This document shows positions 46,217 through 58,800 of a stretch of DNA of 64,000 nt, in pieces. How positions within the stretch are numbered: position 1 is the stretch's first letter; each line of letters begins with the position of its first letter. The notes under the pieces are model-generated. The model ran no database searches. It had not been told where the DNA came from and was given only the letters and a program-made list of their open reading frames with translations. The DNA is from Coturnix japonica (Eukaryota > Chordata > Aves > Galliformes > Phasianidae), in assembly GCF_001577835.2 (NCBI RefSeq), contig NC_029516.1, positions 72,175,221-72,239,220 of the forward strand. The letters run 5' to 3'. The position numbers and the translations under genes were made by a program.

Positions 46217-47040
46217 CTTTTGGAACATCTGGGGTAGGAATCTGCCAACAGCAGACATTAAGATCAGAAGGCATGACAGCTGACAGAGGAGGTCATAGCT
46301 CCTCTGAAGCCCATTCTTCATCACTCTCTGTTTCTAAGAACGTGTCACTGAACTCTTATACATTCCTACCCTCACCTATGGAGGATGCTATAATCCTTCT
46401 TCCTGCTGCTGAACTTTGCTCTGTGGACTACGTAAGCAATTTTAGTGCCTTCACTGTTTTCCCTCGACAGCAGATGTGTATTCCTAGCTCTGCTAATGCT
46501 GATAACAAGCCCCTCAGACTGTGACAGTCTGCATAGGTTCCTGTTTTGAGATGGTCTCAGTGCCTCACCAACCCTCCCTGCAACATCCACACCATGGTAT
46601 TTCATGTGAGATAGAAGCTGAATGTGGATAGATGAAGCACTGCAGAGGTGGTACAGCTGGTGGGGCAACGATCTCTTTCCACTCACTGCAGAATTACTTC
46701 CCCACAGAAGGAAGTCTGGACCTGGCAGAAAGTGAGGAGCAAGGAATGTAACCTACCATTGCTGAGTGAAACCATGAGATTCTTCTGTTGTTTTTCTCTC
46801 TGCCTGTATGCAAACAAAGCTTTCATGGGGACTGCACGGAGGCTTAAATGCATACAGAATGCAGACAGGCACTAAAGATAAGGATCCATTTCTTGTGCAA
46901 AGGGTGGCATGATAAGGGGGATTTTACTGTATATGCAGTCTTGAAAGAATTAAAAACAAAAACAGGGAAATGTACAGACTATTTGCCTTGCCAAAACCAA
47001 TAAAGACAGGGGTACTCACATTGGGGAGCTGTCTCTCTGC

Positions 47041-47127
47041 TTACACTTCCACCCTGGGGTCTGTAAATCCACGCTTGCCTTCGTTAACCAGAGTTGGCCT
47101 CTCAGTTCTTGTGTGCCAGACCAACAC
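47041..47127 (-). CDS. B3GAT1-like last coding exon
   Basis: The acceptor on the minus strand is 'ttctctttag'. It encodes residues 317-344: VLVWHTRTERPTLVNEGKRG, then FTDPRVEV, with TAA at 47041-47043. It matches the human B3GAT1 end (VLVNEGKKGFTDPSVEI) closely. It is only 87 bases long. Confidence 0.93.
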   Translation of the reverse strand: MLVWHTRTERPTLVNEGKRGFTDPRVEV

Positions 47128-50100
47128 CTAAAGAGAACCAAAAATTGCTCAGGGCACTAATGCATGAGAACAGCAGTCAAGACAGGGCCTGGGGGAGGCT
47201 TTACAGGTATATGAAACACTGTCAGGGAAAAGAAAGCATTAACTGGACCAAAACCCCACTCAACCCTCTCCCAGTCCTCAGTTTTAAAGAAAAAATCTGG
47301 GCATGAATTGCATGGAAGAGGTTCTTTAAGAGTGTGTGGCATTAGCTGTTCCTCAGCAGTCACTGAGCCTCTCATCTGCATAGCATTTGGCAGGCCTGTC
47401 TGGCACCATTTGGAGCTGAGGTGTGCTGGCACAGAGCAGGCACAGGGAAAGATGAATAGGGCATGGCAGGAGGCCATGAAAGCCGCCAGGATTTAGAAAT
47501 GGAGATATATTTTCCAGGTCTCTTGTCCTGCTCACCTTTGTGCAGTTGGCTGCTTTGGGCTCCAGCCCATCCATAGTCACTAAATCTTTCAGCAGACTGG
47601 TTTCCTGGTAGCCTCCTTTGACTCCCTCCAGCTTGAAACTGGCTTGAGGCTTCTCCAAGATCAGCTTGATGCTGATAGCAAATCCAGCCATGTCAATAGC
47701 AAAGGGCCGATTAGGGTCAAAGACAGTTTTCCATCCCACCACTTTCCCAGCTGGGCTCACTTTTGGGGATTCATACCGCAGTCCCCCAACAAACGCCACC
47801 GGCCAGACGGACACCCTCCTTGTGTAACGCATCTGTGTGGCAGAAGGAAACAGTGTTGTGAGAATGCAACTCTATAATGCTCTTCCCAGCCCATTAGTAT
47901 GCCATCCTCTGTTTTCTTTGGCACCCGTCCTTCCTTGTTGACTTCCTCTGCAATTGCATAGCTCTAGGCAGCGCAAACTCTTGTTCACTCTAGTGCTGTT
48001 TGAAGAGCTACAAAGCAAAGCTGCAAGGCTCTGTTTTAGCACCTCCTCTGAGCAGCAGACTCAGTGTTTTTCAGTGTCCGTGTTCTGTCCCTCAGAAGAG
48101 AGAAAATGGTTTCAAACTAAAAGAAGGGAGACTGAGACTGAATGTAAAAAGAAAGTCTTTTTAAGATAAGAGTAGTGAAGCACCAGAACAGGTTGCCCAG
48201 AGATATGGTGGATGCCCTGTCCCTGGAGACATTCAAAGTCAGGCTGAATGTGGCTCTGAGCAATCTGATCCAGCTGTAGGTGTCCCTGTTCATTGCAAGG
48301 AGTTGGACTAAACAACCTTTAAAGGTCCATCCAACTCAAATGACTCTATGATTCTGAAGCTTTCCCTCACACTCATTCTTCTATCCGCAGCTACTCTGAA
48401 ATTACTAAATTGCCATAAAAAGGACTTGGAAACAAATAAAAAAGGATGAGCTTAACAACCACCTAAAAAACTCTGAAAACTCGAAATGCATTCGGAGGCA
48501 TAACGTGGTATTTTGACTGGTGCATAACAGATCGGGCTTAATTTGGTGACAAGGGAGTTTACTGAATAATCATTTTTGCAAGTCTGTGATAGACTTGGCA
48601 TCTCACAAAAGCCAGGTTTCCAACAGAAGTCTGGGCAAGCTTCTATGATCCCAGGGGCACAGCACTGCTGTGGTGGCTGGAATTCAAAAAGGACAGGAAA
48701 GGACAAAATGTCTATTAGAAAGTCAGTAAACTGTTCTAGTATCTCCTACTCATCACACCCCAACCAGAACACAGATTTATGCTTTGCCAGAAGTTTATCC
48801 TTGGTGCTTATTTAGATCAAGTCAGCTCCCCCTGAGGAGTGGTACGTATTCAGGGGTATATATACTCTGATATCTACAGAAACAAACCTGGCAAAAGGAG
48901 GCTGCAGTTGGAACAACATGTAAGTGGCTACTCACATCTGTAGCCTCCACCATGGCAGATGTGCTCTTTGCTCTTTCAGCCCTGCAGAGGGTGGCTACTG
49001 GGTCAGCATAACGGTGGGTTCGTAGGCTTGTACCTGCCCTATACCCAGCTCCCACAGAGCACCAGGAGAGAAGGGCTGCAGGCAGCTTGCCACAGCTCAT
49101 ATCTCCCAGTTAATGACTGAAGTCCATGTGGTATCCCTGTCTCAAAGGTCTTAGAGACCTAAAACCTACAGGCAGTTCCTGTCCTAAAGAGGCTTTTGCA
49201 TTTGTATTCTGCTTTTCTGTCCCATGTAATTTTATGGCTCTTACCTCTTCAAACAGCTCCAGGCTGTAAGTGTTGTCATCATCAGCAAAATACACGACCC
49301 CTTCTGGTGGTGCTGTGTTGCTGAAGCTGTCCCTCAGCCAGTGCAGCCCCAGGTTCCTCTGCAGCGTCCCCCGTGGGGTGTGAGATGGGATCCAGGACAG
49401 CCCAAGCTTCAGGCTTTTGGGTGTCTCCACATTGAGGTGGGTGAAATTGAGGCCTGCCTTCTCCAGCAGGTTGGACACTAGGTTGGTCCTTCGGGGTGAG
49501 TCCTCCACCACCACCCAGTGCAGGTTTTGCACGTGCAGGAAGGTGTTGGCCAGCCGGGTCAGCTCAGCTTTTTGCACCGGTCGAGTGTAGGTAGGGGTGA
49601 TAACAAATATGGTTGGCAGGGTGTCTGACCATGGGGGTGGCCTGGAGTACACATAATTCTGGATGACTTTTGGTGTCGCCCCTATGCTCTGCTGCTGCCG
49701 AATGCACGATGGGAAGCCTTCTTCTCTCAGTGCAGATGTACCATTGAGGAGAGCTTTAGAGGTCACGTTCTCATCTGTGTCTTCTGAGGCAAAGGAAGGG
49801 AGGAAGAAGAAAGACTTTAGAGAACTGAGTGCTGCTGAGCTGCCTCTCCAGGGGATGCTGAGGACTTATGTTTCTGAACTCAGTGCTCAGCACATCAGCA
49901 TTCTCTCTCTAAAGCTAACCTAAAGAGAGTGTTTAACGTACTCTTATGGAAAATGTGGGTGCATACTGCAGCCTAGTTTGTCTAGTTTAACACGTCCCAC
50001 GAGAGTGAGTCTTCTATGGAGGACTCATACCAGCCACTGTTACAACCCCAAGCACATTGACAACAGAGATCTTGCACTTACTTCTCAGCAGGCTGAGGTA

Positions 50101-50230
50101 GCGGGTGGTTGGATACTGGTGCCACAAAGTTAGGAGTAGAGCCCATGGCAAGACAATCAGGAGCGTAGTAAGAAGGTTTCGTCTCCTCAGCATGCTGCAG
50201 AGAGCTTCCAATGCCCAGGCATCTCTCTAC
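47041..50230 (-). CDS. B3GAT1-like: B3GAT1-like beta-1,3-glucuronyltransferase, complete coding region
   Basis: A type II Golgi enzyme of family GT43 that transfers glucuronic acid from UDP-GlcA to terminal Gal-beta-1,4-GlcNAc, the precursor of the HNK-1 epitope when the enzyme is of the B3GAT1/2 type. The coding exons, in transcript order, are 50193-50082, 49783-49245, 47832-47536 and 47127-47041. They sum to 1035 bases, 344 aa plus stop (human B3GAT1 334 aa), all GT-AG. The anchor LLTTLLIVLPWALLLTLWHQ (7-26) resembles human B3GAT1 (LAIVLIVLPWTLLITVWHQ) and is unlike B3GAT2 or B3GAT3. YSRPPPWSDTLPTIFVITPT, VVYFADDDNTYSLELFEE with the metal motif DDD at 205-207, GGYQE with the catalytic-base Glu294, and VWHTRTE with His321 are all present, so it should be active. 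Potential N-glycosylation sites lie in the stem (ENVT, NGT). The segment at the KLRGDARDPRIPRG position of human reads KLGLSWIPSHTPRG. It may be a B3GAT1 paralogue rather than the B3GAT1 orthologue. Confidence 0.93.
47536..47832 (-). CDS. B3GAT1-like coding exon 3
   Basis: The acceptor is 'ctgccacacag' and the donor is 'cacaaag|gtgagc'. It encodes residues 218-316: YTRRVSVWPVAFVGGLRYES, VVGWKTVFDPNRPFAIDMAG, GVKGGYQETSLL with Glu294, and LEPKAANCTK. At 297 bases it contains whole codons only. Confidence 0.95.
48104..48356 (+). repeat. CR1 tail, antisense in a B3GAT1-like intron
   Basis: 'gcaccagaacaggttgccca', 'ggtggatgccctgtccctgg', 'gtgtccctgttcattgcaag' and 'actctatgattctg' follow the CR1 3' order. 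It lies opposite to the host gene. Confidence 0.85.
49245..49783 (-). CDS. B3GAT1-like coding exon 2
   Basis: The acceptor is 'tttgcctcag' and the donor is 'gaagag|gtaaga'. It encodes residues 38-217: the stem (DTDENVTSKALLNGTS..), PTYTRPVQKAELTRLANTF, LHWVVVEDSPRR, TPRGTLQRNLGLHWLR and FADDDNTYSLELFEE. Confidence 0.95.
50082..50230 (-). CDS. B3GAT1-like exon with start codon
   Basis: It starts ATG at 50193 and encodes residues 1-37, with donor 'gagaa|gtaagt'. An in-frame TAG lies 36 bases upstream, right after a probable acceptor ('tctgttctgaaag' before 50230), so no longer N-terminus is possible through this exon. The bases 50194-50230 are 5' UTR. Confidence 0.88.
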
Positions 50231-52959
50231 CTTTCAGAACAGAGGAAAGAGTGAGAATTCTGAACTATCAGTGATAAAAAAACACCAGCAGAGTTAAGTC
50301 TACAGGCCAAATAACAGACAACAATCAGTTTACTTGGAGGGATGCATGGTAAATGCACCTCCTGCTGCCCCACAATGAACCTACTGTCCTTGACCTAGAG
50401 TTCACCTTGCAGAATCTGAGACCAGAAAGGACTGTTCTCACTCCCTTTCCAGGGGGAATATTCATTCCTGAGCTTAGAGGTGAGTATTTAATATGCTTGT
50501 CTTGTAGGCTTTTTAAAGCTATGTGCAAGACTTGCATTCCTGCATAAGCAAGTGGGCAAAACAAGAAAATGTCAAGATGCCCAGCACTTCCTTCAGACCT
50601 GCAGTTTTAATTCATCCTCCTTATACAGATGCATTGATGCAATCAATGATGCACATTATCACACACTAAGTTTTGCTTCAGTCATTCCACAGTGCTGGTG
50701 ATGCTTGCTGCAAGTTTAATCATTCCACATTCCTTTCTACCCCTGGTTTGCTGTATTGGGCCATTACTTAATTTAGTTTAAATTACAGACTTTAGAATCA
50801 TTTCTTTCTTAGTATTTCTGTAATGCACATGACTAAGAGATCTGATGAATCAAAACAGTTAACATTGGTTTTCAAAGCTCCTTCTATAAGGAGAGAGAAA
50901 CTAAGGGGAAATAAAGAGAAATTAAGGACAAAAATATCAGGAATAAATAACAAGGGCTGGCTTATTTATAGAAGGTCGGAGCTACAGTAGTCTTTTGCTT
51001 TATTGTTCACAGTTTTTGAGCAACTTCTGCTCCCACTAAGCCAATCAAACTAATGAGAAGTCAGTCTGCCTGGAAATGAGGTTTGTGGCTGCTTGAGGTA
51101 GACATGTCTTCAACAAAGCAACCAACATCGCAGAGATGACTTCTGGAAGGCCAGCATCAAATGTGCTCTCTTAGTGCATATGGTGCCTCCTGTATGGCTC
51201 TGGCCATTCCAGTTCCATAGTGGGCTTCCAAGCTGTACTGAGAGCCAGTTGTCTAAAACCAAACTCTTCTAAGAGACACAGCAAATAGAATACAAAGGAT
51301 ATTCCTTGCCCGGCATCTAGGCTCAGCCTAGGGGAAGGATTGCCCTTAGAGAACTGTGTGAGAAGAAACACAGCCACCAGTGATAATCCTCAATGCTCCT
51401 TACTGTGCACTCAGGGAACACTGTGGTGGCTTTTCATCTATTTTCAAGATATGGAAAGCAGACTGGGATGCACAGAAGTGCCACCAAAGAAATCCAGGCC
51501 CTAAAAGAGAAGGAGGGCTCTGCGCTACCTCAGAATGGCAGCAGACATGTAGGTTTCCTCACTTCCTCTGTGATGCCTGCAATTACAGATGGCCCTGCAT
51601 TAGATCACACAGCCACCGTTTCTTCCCTTTGATAAAAGGCCTTAATTAAATAGGCACAGTTTCTGTGCAGCTCAGGTCACTCCTGGAGGGAAGAAGAAGA
51701 GGCGGCGATGGCAGCTGTGTTACCAAGAGAGCAGAGAGGAGCGCAGACTCCCTTTCTAGTTCTTTCTCCTCCTCCTCACATCCAGCCCCGTTCATGCTTC
51801 CCAAACACTGCAAACAAGCAGAGATGCTGCCTGTGTGTGCAATTCCCTCGGTGCTCTTATTTATTTCTACGTGCACCTTCTCTCAATTGCTTTTCTGCTG
51901 CATGCAGCGCTGAAGAAGTTAAGCCTCACACAAAGCACCAGGTCCCTTGTGAACCTCACAGGGGAGTCTGCCTTTAATCGTGTTTTCAGAAAATCCACCT
52001 TGGGATATGATATTTTCTCTTACAGATCTTACCTCCTCTCCCCTCCTGTTGCCCCCTGCATCCATTGTGCTTATGCTCTTCTGTTCCTTTATATGTTTTT
52101 CATCTTCCTTTTCACAGTCCTTAAGAGTTTTTCTTCATCCCTGTTTCCAGGACTACAAGAATGCCCTGCCTACTGATACTTCTAGCCTTTGCCTTCTCTC
52201 CATCCCCGCACAAAGATCTTTTCCATTTGTTTGCCCCACGTGGAATATTTCCCTCAAAGTGTCCATTAAAGCATCAGCCCATCCTCTTGAAAACATAGCA
52301 TCTAAACCCAGCCACATGCCAATGCCTCTGGGTAGCTTGCTGATGGCCCCAGTGGGGCTTCCGGTGGTTTACTGCACATATTTTTACCTACATTTTATAA
52401 TTAAAAACAAAGTCCCCTAAGTGGTTCAGATTAATTGCATGCCTGGCTGGCAGGCATTACCCTGTGTTTTCTTGGCACAACCAGCTACTTTCCTTCTGCC
52501 TTTAAACCCACTCAGAGCAGATCCCATTAAATGAGGCTCAAGATCACAAGAAAAATCTGTGATCACCTAAACCAATCTCCAGCAATCATCTCGTAATTCC
52601 CAGCTTTAAGCTGTAGAGGGCAGGGACTGTCTCTTAATGTGCTCGCACAGTCCTGCGCTGATCCCAGCAAGAGCCTTCGGATGCACCTGCAGTACAAATA
52701 TTACTGATTGTATTCTCTCACTGGCTCTCCTCCTCCCCTGCCATTTCCCCTGTCCTGCCTATTCCCCTTTCTCTTCCCTCTTCTTTTTTAACTAGCGTCT
52801 CCTGCAGCCCTTGTTTGTGTTACACACCTGTAATAACGTTAGCTGGATGTTTGATGGATGCCTTCAATATGCTGCCTGTAGCCTTCTTGAGCTGTTTTCC
52901 AATTACACATCCCTCTTCTTAATTTCGCCCATCAATCTTTTGTTCTCTGATAAAAATAA

Positions 52960-52974
52960 ACACACACACACACA
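52960..52974. repeat. (AC)n microsatellite
   Basis: Seven AC/CA units ('aaacacacacacacacacag'). Confidence 0.85.
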
Positions 52975-55689
52975 GAGCGCAAAGCTGAGCATGATAGGGA
53001 CAAAATGTTTCTGGTGCTACTCTTGGCTCATGCTGTTTTGTCAGATTTCTCAATTCCCGGGATGCAACAGCATCCAATCTCCATTTAAGCCCGTGTGCTG
53101 ATGTAGTTGGAATTAAGCTGAAAGGACTAGGGAGATAGTAAAGAGAAAGGCACACAGAAGAGCCCAGCCCTAGCTCAGATTCCCCATCCTGGTGAGAAGA
53201 GCATAATCTGAGGCTCGAAGCATCACACATGACCGGTCCCTCTGTCTGTTAGTATCACACAGAGCTTGGGAACTCAGATTTCAGTTCTGCTCCCTGCCTG
53301 CTTGATTCTGCATGAGAATTACACCCTTCCAAGACCTCTGTCCAAGAAAGACGATTTCTGCAGCCTCTGGTTCAGAGTAGCCAGTCTGTATGACCCGGGC
53401 TTGCATGCTGGACCAGCTCCAGACCCAGGATTACCTGGCTGCAGTGTGAGACACAGGCTTTACACTATTTTCCAATAGAGGCAAAATTCACAGCTCCAAC
53501 TGTCCCTAGGAACATCCAGCCAACCAGCCTAGAGCTTTCTTTAGGCAAGCACCCAAAGCAAACTAGCTGCAGCTGTTTGCAGCCCTCCCTGTGTACCCTA
53601 GGAGGAATGAACAGAAAAGGATGGGGATGTGGGGAGCAGAGAGGGGCAGAAGTGGAGCAGAGCTGCCCGCAGGGTACAGATGCCTCCTCATCTCATGCAT
53701 CAAAACTGTCAACAGGGTTTTGAGTTTGTTTTGCCTGCATTTTGCTGCCTCTCCCCATCAGCCCCTAGCCACCTTGAGGATGACCATGCAGATTTCATGA
53801 GTTCCCTAACTCCCGGTGTGGGAGATGTGATGCTGAAGGCAGAGCGGGGAGCTTTCAATTATTAATGAGAGCGACCTCTCTTTAAACAAGGAATGCATAA
53901 TTCATGGCAGAGCCGGTATTTGTGGTGATCAGCAATGGCTCTGTCTGTGCTTTGCTGAAATCCACAGGAAGCTGCTGTCCCCTCTCCCGCAGTCCCTCGG
54001 GTCCATCAGAGCCTTCAGCTGAAACTTCAATACTGCTGAAAATCACGACAAGCGAGGATGCTGTACCGGATGGCCTCCTGCCTGTTACAGATGTACTCAA
54101 TAAAATGGGAGGATGGATTCAGGGAAGCACGGAGGTTGGTGGAATGGGTTATTGCTCTGGGATAAGCAGGGGTAATTACTGCACAAGCACAGCCACCACA
54201 GGACATTTCTCAGCAGTGGGATTCTGGCCCGTAAACAGGTCTGCAGGCACGGCATCAGTGCTGGGCAGTAAGAACAGATCTGAAAGACAGCATCTATGGG
54301 CTCACACCAGCAGCAATTATTGTGGAAACAAGGGGAGAAGGGAGGTTTGGCTTTCTGCTCAGAAGGTGGCATTTTCTCCCCTGAATTCAGTTCACTGGGA
54401 CTGAATGACTGAAAAGCAAAGAAGAGACAAAACCAAAGGAGAGAGGAACCCCAGAGAACCACAGGTAACACAAAACACAAGGAAGAATGGCCAGGCCCTT
54501 TCTCGATGAAGGATGACCAGAGCTATCAGCAGCTGTGGGATTTCGAGACTCGAGCTCATCTCTCAGCATGCAGGCTCATGCAGGGACAACTTCCCAGGGA
54601 AAGTGAGTCACTTCTGGTGAAACAGCAGCCCTTCTCAAGCCCCCGCATCTTCCTCAGATGCGGCACAAAGCTTTGTTGTGCCCTTGCCAACTCCAATCCC
54701 TTTGCTATATGGGATTGCGGTTAATTCAGCCCAGAAGCTGGACTCATACTTGGGGAACATAATGTGTATCCCCCTTTCCCTCCACTGCCTGCATGAATCC
54801 AAATCAAGCATCTCCCTCCTGCCCTGGAGCCATCAGGTCTGCAGACACTGCAGTTCCTTAAGGCACAGAGCATTGCCCTTGTCCCTTACCCTAGGGCTTG
54901 TCACTAAGCCAAGTGGTCATGCTTTACATCGGCTTTCATTCCAAAGTTAAGAAAAGCAGAAAGCAATAACAACTAAAAAAAAAAGAAGGACTGAGGAAGA
55001 TAATTAAATCTGCTGGTGAGGTCCCATGGGAGCCAAGGCATTGGAGACAGCTCAGTCTGTTGTCCCCAGTTAGATGAAGGGTATCCAGGCACTATCTGGG
55101 CTATCAGCAGGAAAAGAGATAACCCAGTTCTGATATAGACTAGAACTTGAACTTGTCTGCTAAGCTCAGCTATGCGGGGAGACTTGAAGTGCCTAAGAAA
55201 GGAGGTCTAAAACAGGTTATTTTTAATCAGCCTGGACCCAAATGTCCTTCACAACCAGCCCATGGCTGCCTTCCCTGAGTGTCAGAGAGGGAAATCAACC
55301 CAGTTCTGATTTCCCTGCATCTACGCCACTTGTTCCTGAGCAGAACCATAATCCAGGGGTGCCAGAAATACCCAGGGAAAGATTGGCAGCTCGGGCCCAA
55401 ACAGAAGAAGGAAGATGTCTCCTGGGGAAGCCAGCTCCCATCTGAGAGACCTATCTGCATGGAGTTATCCTTTCCTGAAAGGAGCTCCTGTATTTACACT
55501 GTGACTTCTCTCCCCTGCTGCCAAGCACTGGCAGAACCGAGCTCTTTTTTACTGATGGCTGACATAGGAAAACTATTTCCAATGTACTGGCATCATTTAT
55601 ACCAATATCTACATTGTTATACACAAGTTTTCTTTTTTTCTGATGAGACAAAATAACTCTAGGGGTGTAAAACCCAATAGCAAATTGTT

Positions 55690-55890
55690 GGAAAGTGCGC
55701 ATTCAATCCAGAGCTTTCCCTACTGCGTTAACAGCTGATGCCTGTTCGCTGGGAGTGGGAGCTGTCATTTTACAGGTTTCTTACAAAAGCAGAAAGGAAA
55801 AACCCATGGTGTTTGCTTCCAGAGCTCTTTCAAAGATGGAAAGGAATTGGGTTTGGTTTTTTTTGTCTCAGAGAAAAGGGCATATTTGAA
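55690..55890 (+). mobile_element. Fossil of an LTR retroelement, RT/RNase H region (Ty3/gypsy-like)
   Basis: The plus-strand translation contains ALTADACSLGVGAVILQ and MVFASRALSKMERNW. These correspond to the TDAS..G.GAVL.Q and FASR.LS..E.N signatures at the start of the RNase H region in Ty3/gypsy-type pol. Only this piece of about 65 residues is recognisable. I saw no LTRs, no gag, integrase or envelope nearby, and no flanking repeat. The element is broken, fragmentary and looks old. An origin from another retrovirus-like pol cannot be excluded. Confidence 0.6.
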
Positions 55891-58800
55891 AGATAATTAC
55901 ATTTCACAGGTGCTCGTTTGGGGAGACAAAAAAATATATATACCACCTTAATCACATGCTCCTTGTAAGGATAGGGGGCCCAAAGGCCAACAGTGTTCCC
56001 CTGGTAGCAGGCAGGATGCAGATGGGCTTTGATCTTAGCTGCGTGTCAATACGACATCAAATGCGGTCCTCCAGAGGAACGTGCGATCACTAATGCATGC
56101 TCTCGATTGATTTAGACAGTTCGTCTTCCCCTCTGCTTTCAAAGGCAATGTCAAAATGCTCTTCCCTGCTGGACTTCCCAGCTGCTCCTAGGGAGGGCAA
56201 AGGAAACCAGAGGAGAAACTGCTCTGGCTGAAGTTGTACTGCAAATGAGTGGAACAGCCTTCATGCTGCTTAAAACACTCCAGAGATATCTGCTGTCTTC
56301 CTCAAACTGCTGGGAATGCTGACACTTTAATGCTTGTACGTGAGCACCCTGAAGAACCAACAGCTTTCCTTTGTGCTTAGAAACAACCGCAGGCAGATAA
56401 TGTGTGCAGCGCACCTGCAGCAACCCCTCCGTTTTTATTTGGGATTGCTGGCTGGATTACACAACCAATGAAATGGTGGAATGGATGCAAACCAGCACTT
56501 GTGCATTACCACCAGAACATGTGTGCACTGCTGAAGTTAGGAACAGAACAAGATGAACAGGGCTTTGGTATTCCTGATGGACATTTCTGCTGTCGTGGCT
56601 CTCTAAGCCATGTGAAATATGCCAGCTCCAGAGCTAGCGGAGATGGCCCAAAATGCTAATTTTGGTATTTTCCTCTGAATAAATCTTCAGCAGTCATTAG
56701 ATCTGCCACTTGCTGTGTGGCATCCAAAGTGTTGTGCCGATGCTTTTAAAAACAAATGGAGAATGAAGAAATAAAGAGGCACCTAGAGAATTCTTGGCAA
56801 TAGATATACGTTATGGTCCACTGCTTGATTTGTACTTTAAATGTCACAGCTGATCTGTACAGCTCGGGTTCGATTAAAAGAAAGACCTGGATGAAAAATA
56901 GAAAGTTGCAGTGTTTGTCCTCTACCTTTTGTGGGTGAAATGAAAGGAAAAAAGGGAGTGAAGGGAAGAAGTGGCTCGACAGTGATGGCTGGCATCCTGC
57001 TGAGGTGTTCTGCTGTCCTTCGCTATCCTAACAGAGGGGCTGTTGCCACTGGACCATAATTGGATGCCAGGGCACATGAGATCAAGGGATCCATATGCAA
57101 TTGATACTTTCTACTTTGGCGAATGCCAAATGGACAAGGCAACAGTCAAAATATCTAAGTTAAGTTATGGACAAGCTGCCAGAAAGTCACCTCTTGTCTT
57201 GATGTAAAGGAATTTTTCTTCGTGCAAAGCATGTGGAAAAGCAGCTAAACAGGGGATGCACGCTGATGAGCAGATGGAGCTGAGGAACAGCAAAAGCCAA
57301 ATACCCCTGTCTGATGTCTGACAGAGATCCAGTCCTTCCAGAATAATAAAAAATAAAGGTGCAGGTTTTGGTTTCTGTTTTTCCATGTTGTGCTTCAACA
57401 AAATGATAGAGATTAGTCTGTTGGGAAGGCAAAGAAGGCTACCAGGAAACTGAGGAGTGACAGTCTCACAGCACAAGACAAACTCTGCTCTCTCAGCACA
57501 TGGATGCTGGTGATCGCCCTCCTTCCCAGCTCCCTTCCACATGGGGTACCAGCTGGCCTTGGGCAGAAACTTCTGGCCAGTGGGGAGAGGTGAGCTTGGC
57601 ATTTTTGGAGCCCTTTTTGGAGCTCACTTCAAAGGCAGATCAGGCTGCCCTGAAACATCAGGCCAGATAACAAACAGCCTCTCACTGACAGAAATGGGCT
57701 GCTGCTGTAAGTCTCAGAGGTGGAGTCAAATCTCTCCACAGGTGAACCTGCCTCTCTTTGTGCTGAAGGAGGAACTGCCCTCTACTTATATATACACTTC
57801 TGCTCCCAGAGCACACTTCTGGCTGCTTTTCACAATTGCCATCCTCAACTGGATGTGACTGGAGAACAGTCTTTTCACCTTGCAGTGAAGAGGCTTCACT
57901 CCGGCTTACTAACTCCCTCTCCCCGCAGAGGGATGCTGGGTGTCACCCAAACAGAGCCAACCCAAGAAACTGGCCTCCTGGTTCTGCTGCTGTAACTAAT
58001 TTCTAGGCCATGTGTGTTTGTCATCTGATGCTTAGGTCAGGACCCATGCTGGGCTCAGGAGAAAACTAACTAGTATCAGATTTTAGCTGTCTGCTAAGTG
58101 GTGTGCACAAGGGAGTACAGAAGTGCAGAAATCACATCTACAGACTGTTCTGCACCAGTGCTTAACAGCTACAGGGCTTGGTTTGGCTTCTAGAGAGCTA
58201 CAATCCCAATGAGGCTTGGCTTGCTGGGCTGTGAACAAAACTTGCTGATGGCAGCTTATCTAACGCTGAATGGGATCCCCCTGAGTAGACATCAGCAGGA
58301 GGGTTACGGGGGTCCTCTGCAGCATTCCCAGAAGAGGCTTTTGGTGGGATGCTACCCTTGTCTAGCAGGGTAATGTTGCAACTGGGAATGCGAATGGGGA
58401 GACCGGTCCTCACATGTGAGCATCATGGTTATCTAAATGGGGGTCAAGAGAAGAGAGTGCCACCCCCCTAGGCTTTTCGAGGTCCACTTTTAGGAACAAC
58501 CTTTAATGACCTTTTCCTAAAGAATCCTTGGGGGTAGCCTATATTCACCCACAGAAGTCTTCTCAGTGCAGGGGTCAGCAGTGATGAGCAAATCTTAATG
58601 AAGCAACCTTAATGAAGCCCTGTGCCTTTTCTTGTAATGGGTCTGCTGATGCGTAACAAGTAATCAGAGATTTGCTGTGTTTTCCTTAATGGTCCAGGAA
58701 TTCTGCTCTAACATAAAAGCTAGAAATGTCACTTTTGCTCCTGCTATGAGGAGCAGGCACTTGTGCCTGGGGGAGGAAGAAAACTTGCTGTCAGCCCTAG

